The translations under genes and the position numbers were made by a program. The notes under the pieces were generated by a model. That model had not been told where the DNA came from. It saw nothing but the letters and a program-made list of their open reading frames with translations, and did not search any database. From NCBI GenBank assembly GCA_029979325.1, contig JAPOHS010000041.1, positions 1-8,959 on the forward strand: 8,959 nucleotides of DNA, read 5' to 3'. How positions within the stretch are numbered: position 1 is the first letter of the stretch; every line of letters begins with the position of its first letter. Source of the DNA: Pseudomonadota bacterium (GTDB taxonomy: Bacteria > Pseudomonadota > Gammaproteobacteria > UBA11654). Below, piece after piece: positions 6,128 through 8,959 of this stretch.

Positions 6128-7468
6128 ATGCTAAATAGACTGAAGGAATGGTGGACACTAGATGAAGTAGCAGAAGAGAACAGTGCTGATAATCCTTTAT
6201 CAGCTTTAAATGATAATCAAAGGAGAAATACGGGTCCTTTGCTAGCACTTGCATTTGGCTGGGGTTTTCTTGTTACAGGTCTATTTACAGGTACTCAACT
6301 TGGCAATGGTATACCGTTTTGGCCAGATATCATCTACACAACATTTCTAGGTAATTTAGCGAATTTTATTGTTGGCGCTGTTGTTGGGTATATTGGATAT
6401 AAGACAGCATGTAATAGTGGACTGCTGTATCGATATGTTTATGGAAATATAGGTGCATACATTCCTGTTCTTTTCATAGCAATACTCACAATCGGATGGC
6501 AAGGAATTGTTGTTGGGGCATTTGGAATTACGTGGACACTTGCCCTCAATCCTGGGATTGCTGCTGTTGATATTTTTTCTTCCTCTACATTTCTCATTGC
6601 AGCTATTTTCGCCGGCTTACTTTATACGGTAACCACTTATTTCGGTGTCAAAGGACTCGAAAGAATTAGCATTCCTTCTGTTGCAGTATTGGTTTTTGTT
6701 GGATTGTATGCAATTTATCTAAATATCATGCAAGCAGGGGGGTTGTCTGGCTTTCATTCGCTATCCCTGGATCTGGTATCAGGAAGCAGCATGACAACGA
6801 TCGAGGCTATTAATATAGTCATTGGCTCATGGATAGTCGGTGCGGTGGTCATGCCTGAATATACAAGATTTGCAAAAAAAGCATGGGTTTCCATTGCTAT
6901 CCCTTTTATTGTTTTAATCATTGCCCAATGGTTTCTTCAAATTCTGGGAGCACTTGGTGGTGTTGTTTCGAGCGATTCATTATTCTCTGCATTCTTAGGC
7001 GTGGATCTAAATATCTTGATGAATGAGGGAATGATAATAGGGTGGATTGGGATCATTGGAATGAGTCTTGCTTTATGGACTACCGGTGATGCAAATCTCT
7101 ACCTTCCTGTCATACAAACCTCCAGTATTCTAAAGAGACCTAAAAATGTAATGACAGTGATATGTGGGATCTTGGGAACAATTCTTGGACTGGGTTTATA
7201 TCAGTACTTCTTTACGTTTCTTGCATTATTAGCAAGCATTGTTCCTCCTTTGATTGGTCCAGTTATCATAGAATATTACGTCATTGACAAAGCTAAGTTT
7301 CATAGTCGAAGTTTTGAGGGCTTAGCTCAATGGAATGCTTCTGCATTCATTGCATACATTGTAGGAGCTGCGAGTACCTATTTCTCTCCAAGCTTTATAA
7401 TGCCGGCTTTAACTGGACTGATTACATCGATGATTGCTTATTGGATTTTTAGAAAGTTAATGAAATAA
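6128..7468 (+). CDS. NCS1 family permease, CodB-like (nucleobase:cation symporter type)
   Basis: This 446-residue inner-membrane protein has about 12 hydrophobic helices after a 35-residue polar N-terminus. Recognisable NCS1 features are the helix 1 region FGWGFLVTGLFTG (43-55), GLLYRYVYGNIGAYIP (98-113), the Trp of TIGWQGI (W124), WIVGAVVMPEYTRFAK (235-250), LWTTGDANLYLP (316-327) and PPLIGPVIIEYY (373-384). Characterised relatives carry cytosine, purines, hydantoins, thiamine precursors or allantoin with H+ or Na+. The helix motif reads PEYTR, where PD.xR is more common in my memory of the family. I start at ATG 6128 because GGGGAAG (6115-6121) is well placed before it. An upstream in-frame TTG at 6113 overlaps that ribosome site. 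The gene is followed by the dienoyl-CoA isomerase gene after only 3 bases, so the pair is an operon. The substrate need not be a nucleobase. Confidence 0.92.
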   Translation: MLNRLKEWWTLDEVAEENSADNPLSALNDNQRRNTGPLLALAFGWGFLVTGLFTGTQLGNGIPFWPDIIYTTFLGNLANFIVGAVVGYIGYKTACNSGLLYRYVYGNIGAYIPVLFIAILTIGWQGIVVGAFGITWTLALNPGIAAVDIFSSSTFLIAAIFAGLLYTVTTYFGVKGLERISIPSVAVLVFVGLYAIYLNIMQAGGLSGFHSLSLDLVSGSSMTTIEAINIVIGSWIVGAVVMPEYTRFAKKAWVSIAIPFIVLIIAQWFLQILGALGGVVSSDSLFSAFLGVDLNILMNEGMIIGWIGIIGMSLALWTTGDANLYLPVIQTSSILKRPKNVMTVICGILGTILGLGLYQYFFTFLALLASIVPPLIGPVIIEYYVIDKAKFHSRSFEGLAQWNASAFIAYIVGAASTYFSPSFIMPALTGLITSMIAYWIFRKLMK

Positions 7469-7471
7469 GTT

Positions 7472-8314
7472 ATGGAATATAAGTGCTTTAAATATAGTCT
7501 TGAAGATCATATTGCACATGTGACGCTTTCAAGGGGTGACGAACTCAATACGATGATCAAGGAGTTCTGGTCTGAGTTGCCTAATTTAATTGATGAGATC
7601 TCAAATGAAGGCAAAGCCAGGGTGATATTAATCTCTGCACAAGGAAAACATTTTACTGCTGGAATGGATCTAGGAAATTTTACTGACTCTGATCTTGCTG
7701 GAAAAGATGAGCATCAAGGCCTTCAAAATGAAGCAATTTACAGACTTACAAAAGATTTACAATACAGCTTCTCCTCACTCGAAAAGTCACGTATTCCGGT
7801 TATTGTTGCAATTCAAGGAGCATGTGTAGGAGGAGGAGTAGATATGATCTGTGCATGTGATATCCGATACGCAACATCAGATGCATTCTTTTGTATCCAG
7901 GAAACAAATTTGGGACTGGTTGCAGATGTTGGAACTCTTCAGAGACTGCCTAAACTAATTCCAGAAGGCATAGTCAGAGATTTAGCACTCACTGGAAGGA
8001 AGATGAAGGCTTATGAGGCAGAAAAATATGGTCTCATAAGTGCAATTTTTGATGATCAAGAGTCCATGTTAGATCATGCGATGGATACAGCCAGAGCAAT
8101 AGCCAGCAAGTCGCCTTTGGCTATCAGTGGCATAAAAGAGATGATTAATTATAGCCGAGATCATAGTGTCGATGAATCATTGAATTATGTTGCATTATGG
8201 AATGCTGCTATGAAATACGAAGATGACTTGAAGGAAACTTTTTTAGCAAAGATGGAAAAAAGGGACGAGCTATTCCAGGGCTTAAAAAAGAAAGGTAAAT
8301 ATTTCGAAAAATAA
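7472..8314 (+). CDS. Crotonase-family enzyme, delta3,5-delta2,4-dienoyl-CoA isomerase (ECH1-like)
   Basis: The 280-residue product has the crotonase fold. HFTAGMDL (60-67) and IQGACVGGGVDM (114-125) supply the two backbone NH groups of the oxyanion hole that holds the CoA thioester carbonyl. Asp124, Glu144 and Asp152 match rat ECH1 Asp176, Glu196 and Asp204 in both identity and spacing (20 and 8 residues). The segment GLVADVGTLQRLPK (148-161) and the C-terminal SRDHSVDESLNYVALWN (228-244) closely match ECH1. The reaction moves a 3,5-diene to a 2,4-diene, used for fatty acids with odd-numbered double bonds. A plain enoyl-CoA hydratase would have two glutamates at the active site. No strong ribosome site is seen, so translation is probably coupled to the permease. 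The operon with a transporter suggests a dedicated substrate rather than housekeeping beta-oxidation. Confidence 0.9.
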   Translation: MEYKCFKYSLEDHIAHVTLSRGDELNTMIKEFWSELPNLIDEISNEGKARVILISAQGKHFTAGMDLGNFTDSDLAGKDEHQGLQNEAIYRLTKDLQYSFSSLEKSRIPVIVAIQGACVGGGVDMICACDIRYATSDAFFCIQETNLGLVADVGTLQRLPKLIPEGIVRDLALTGRKMKAYEAEKYGLISAIFDDQESMLDHAMDTARAIASKSPLAISGIKEMINYSRDHSVDESLNYVALWNAAMKYEDDLKETFLAKMEKRDELFQGLKKKGKYFEK

Positions 8315-8315
8315 A

Positions 8316-8959
8316 CTATTCCCACTCAACAATCTCAATCCACTCACCTGCAATCCCAACAGTTACTCCAACTTTGCTTCCATTGTATGGAAATGCTTCT
8401 ATCGATTGAGGTTCATGCTTCCATTCAACATTAATCTTATCAATCGAATCTGTAGAAAAAGAAACCATTGATGTTGATGGTGGCAGGTGGCCTTCCTTTA
8501 CTTGCCTTGGCTCAAAAGTATCGCCATTATTCCATTCATCGAGCTCTATCAGAAAATTCTCTTCAAACTCAACCAATGCTAAAGGGAAGACCGAATCATC
8601 TGGTAGATTATTCATTCTAGCAAGGACTCCAATTTTCCAATCAGAAGCTTCTGTCACAGGCATATCAAATACAGTCTTGTAATATTCTCTTAATGACTCC
8701 ATAGAAGCTCCCCCGAGAACCATTATGAATACTCGATCCACATAAGATTGAGCTGAACCCAGATTAAAGCCTGAGCCTTCTGGAATGATTCTAGTCAAGT
8801 ATAAAACCTCATCAGATGGGCCCAAAACCTGCATTGCCCTAGGAGCATCCGGAGTAGGATATAAGTCATATGGCATACCAATGATTTCAAATGCTGATGA
8901 CTCAAGCTCAGCAGCCAATTGATCTGGGTCTTGTACCAGTATTTCAGTCGAATTCCATC
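8316..8959 (-). CDS. VOC/glyoxalase-fold protein, C-terminal part; N-terminus outside the window
   Basis: The frame is open to the window edge (first complete codon at 8957-8955), so about 213 C-terminal residues are seen. The protein appears to belong to the vicinal-oxygen-chelate superfamily, which includes extradiol dioxygenases, glyoxalase I and methylmalonyl-CoA epimerase. The visible part opens with the end of one module (EILVQDPDQLA through PRAMQVLGPSDEVLYLTR). A second beta-alpha-beta-beta-beta module starts at SYVDRVFIMVLGGASMESLR, followed by EYYKTVFDMPV and ending GEWIEIVEWE. The terminal Glu residues could be metal ligands, but the motif is not the standard one and the activity is unknown. 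An in-frame TTG at 8918 is probably internal, since coding-like sequence continues upstream. It converges on the isomerase gene with one base between the stop codons. Confidence 0.8.
   Translation of the reverse strand, partial: WNSTEILVQDPDQLAAELESSAFEIIGMPYDLYPTPDAPRAMQVLGPSDEVLYLTRIIPEGSGFNLGSAQSYVDRVFIMVLGGASMESLREYYKTVFDMPVTEASDWKIGVLARMNNLPDDSVFPLALVEFEENFLIELDEWNNGDTFEPRQVKEGHLPPSTSMVSFSTDSIDKINVEWKHEPQSIEAFPYNGSKVGVTVGIAGEWIEIVEWE

Noticed and set aside
8300..8313. TATTT-CGAA-AAATA hairpin as a terminator of the permease operon
   Set aside because: The stem is five A-T pairs with no G-C pair and no downstream T-run, so it is too weak.
7472..8314. Plain enoyl-CoA hydratase for the crotonase gene
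   Set aside because: The catalytic residues and the surrounding blocks match dienoyl-CoA isomerase with exact spacing instead.
8916..8918. TTG at 8918 as the start of the VOC protein
   Set aside because: The reading frame continues upstream with protein-like sequence (EILVQDPDQ) to the window edge, so the true start is outside.

Overview
The window is about 40% G+C and densely coded. It contains a TonB-dependent outer-membrane receptor, a lipoprotein, a mammalian-type (group I) electron transfer flavoprotein and acyl-CoA enzymes. This points to a Gram-negative, aerobic, heterotrophic proteobacterium. An AT-rich marine gammaproteobacterium is my best guess, but the lineage is inferred from composition and gene content only. 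I see no rRNA, tRNA, CRISPR, insertion sequence, phage or integration signature.

Layout. Minus strand, 2031 down to 1: etfB, etfA and the N-terminal part of a Bcr/CflA-like MFS transporter. All three genes overlap end to start (ATGA, then a TTG start), so they look like one operon. Plus strand, 2128-3359: a lipoprotein and an unrecognised 244-residue protein, joined by an ATGA overlap. The two operons diverge from a 96-base spacer in which the two predicted -10 boxes overlap. Plus strand, 3459-6020: an 853-residue TonB-dependent receptor with its own promoter-like sequence and a strong intrinsic terminator. Plus strand, 6128-8314: an NCS1 (CodB-like) permease followed 3 bases later by a crotonase-fold enzyme with the complete active site of delta3,5-delta2,4-dienoyl-CoA isomerase. 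Minus strand, 8959-8316: the C-terminal part of a VOC/glyoxalase-fold protein, converging on the isomerase gene with one base between the stop codons.

How the genes may work together (inference). The receptor would bring a substrate across the outer membrane and the NCS1 permease, or the MFS protein, would move something across the inner membrane. The isomerase would reposition conjugated double bonds in a CoA thioester. ETF would collect electrons from acyl-CoA dehydrogenases. Together this suggests an uptake and CoA-dependent catabolism locus for an unsaturated or ring-containing carboxylic acid. The substrate cannot be read from the sequence.

The most notable point is the lipoprotein start. 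The only in-frame ATG lies five codons before the lipobox cysteine, too late for a signal peptide. The frame is open upstream and encodes a textbook lipoprotein signal, and the only well-placed initiator is ATT, 7 bases after a GGAG. The lipoprotein (tentatively DUF6491-like) and its coupled partner are the least understood genes here.
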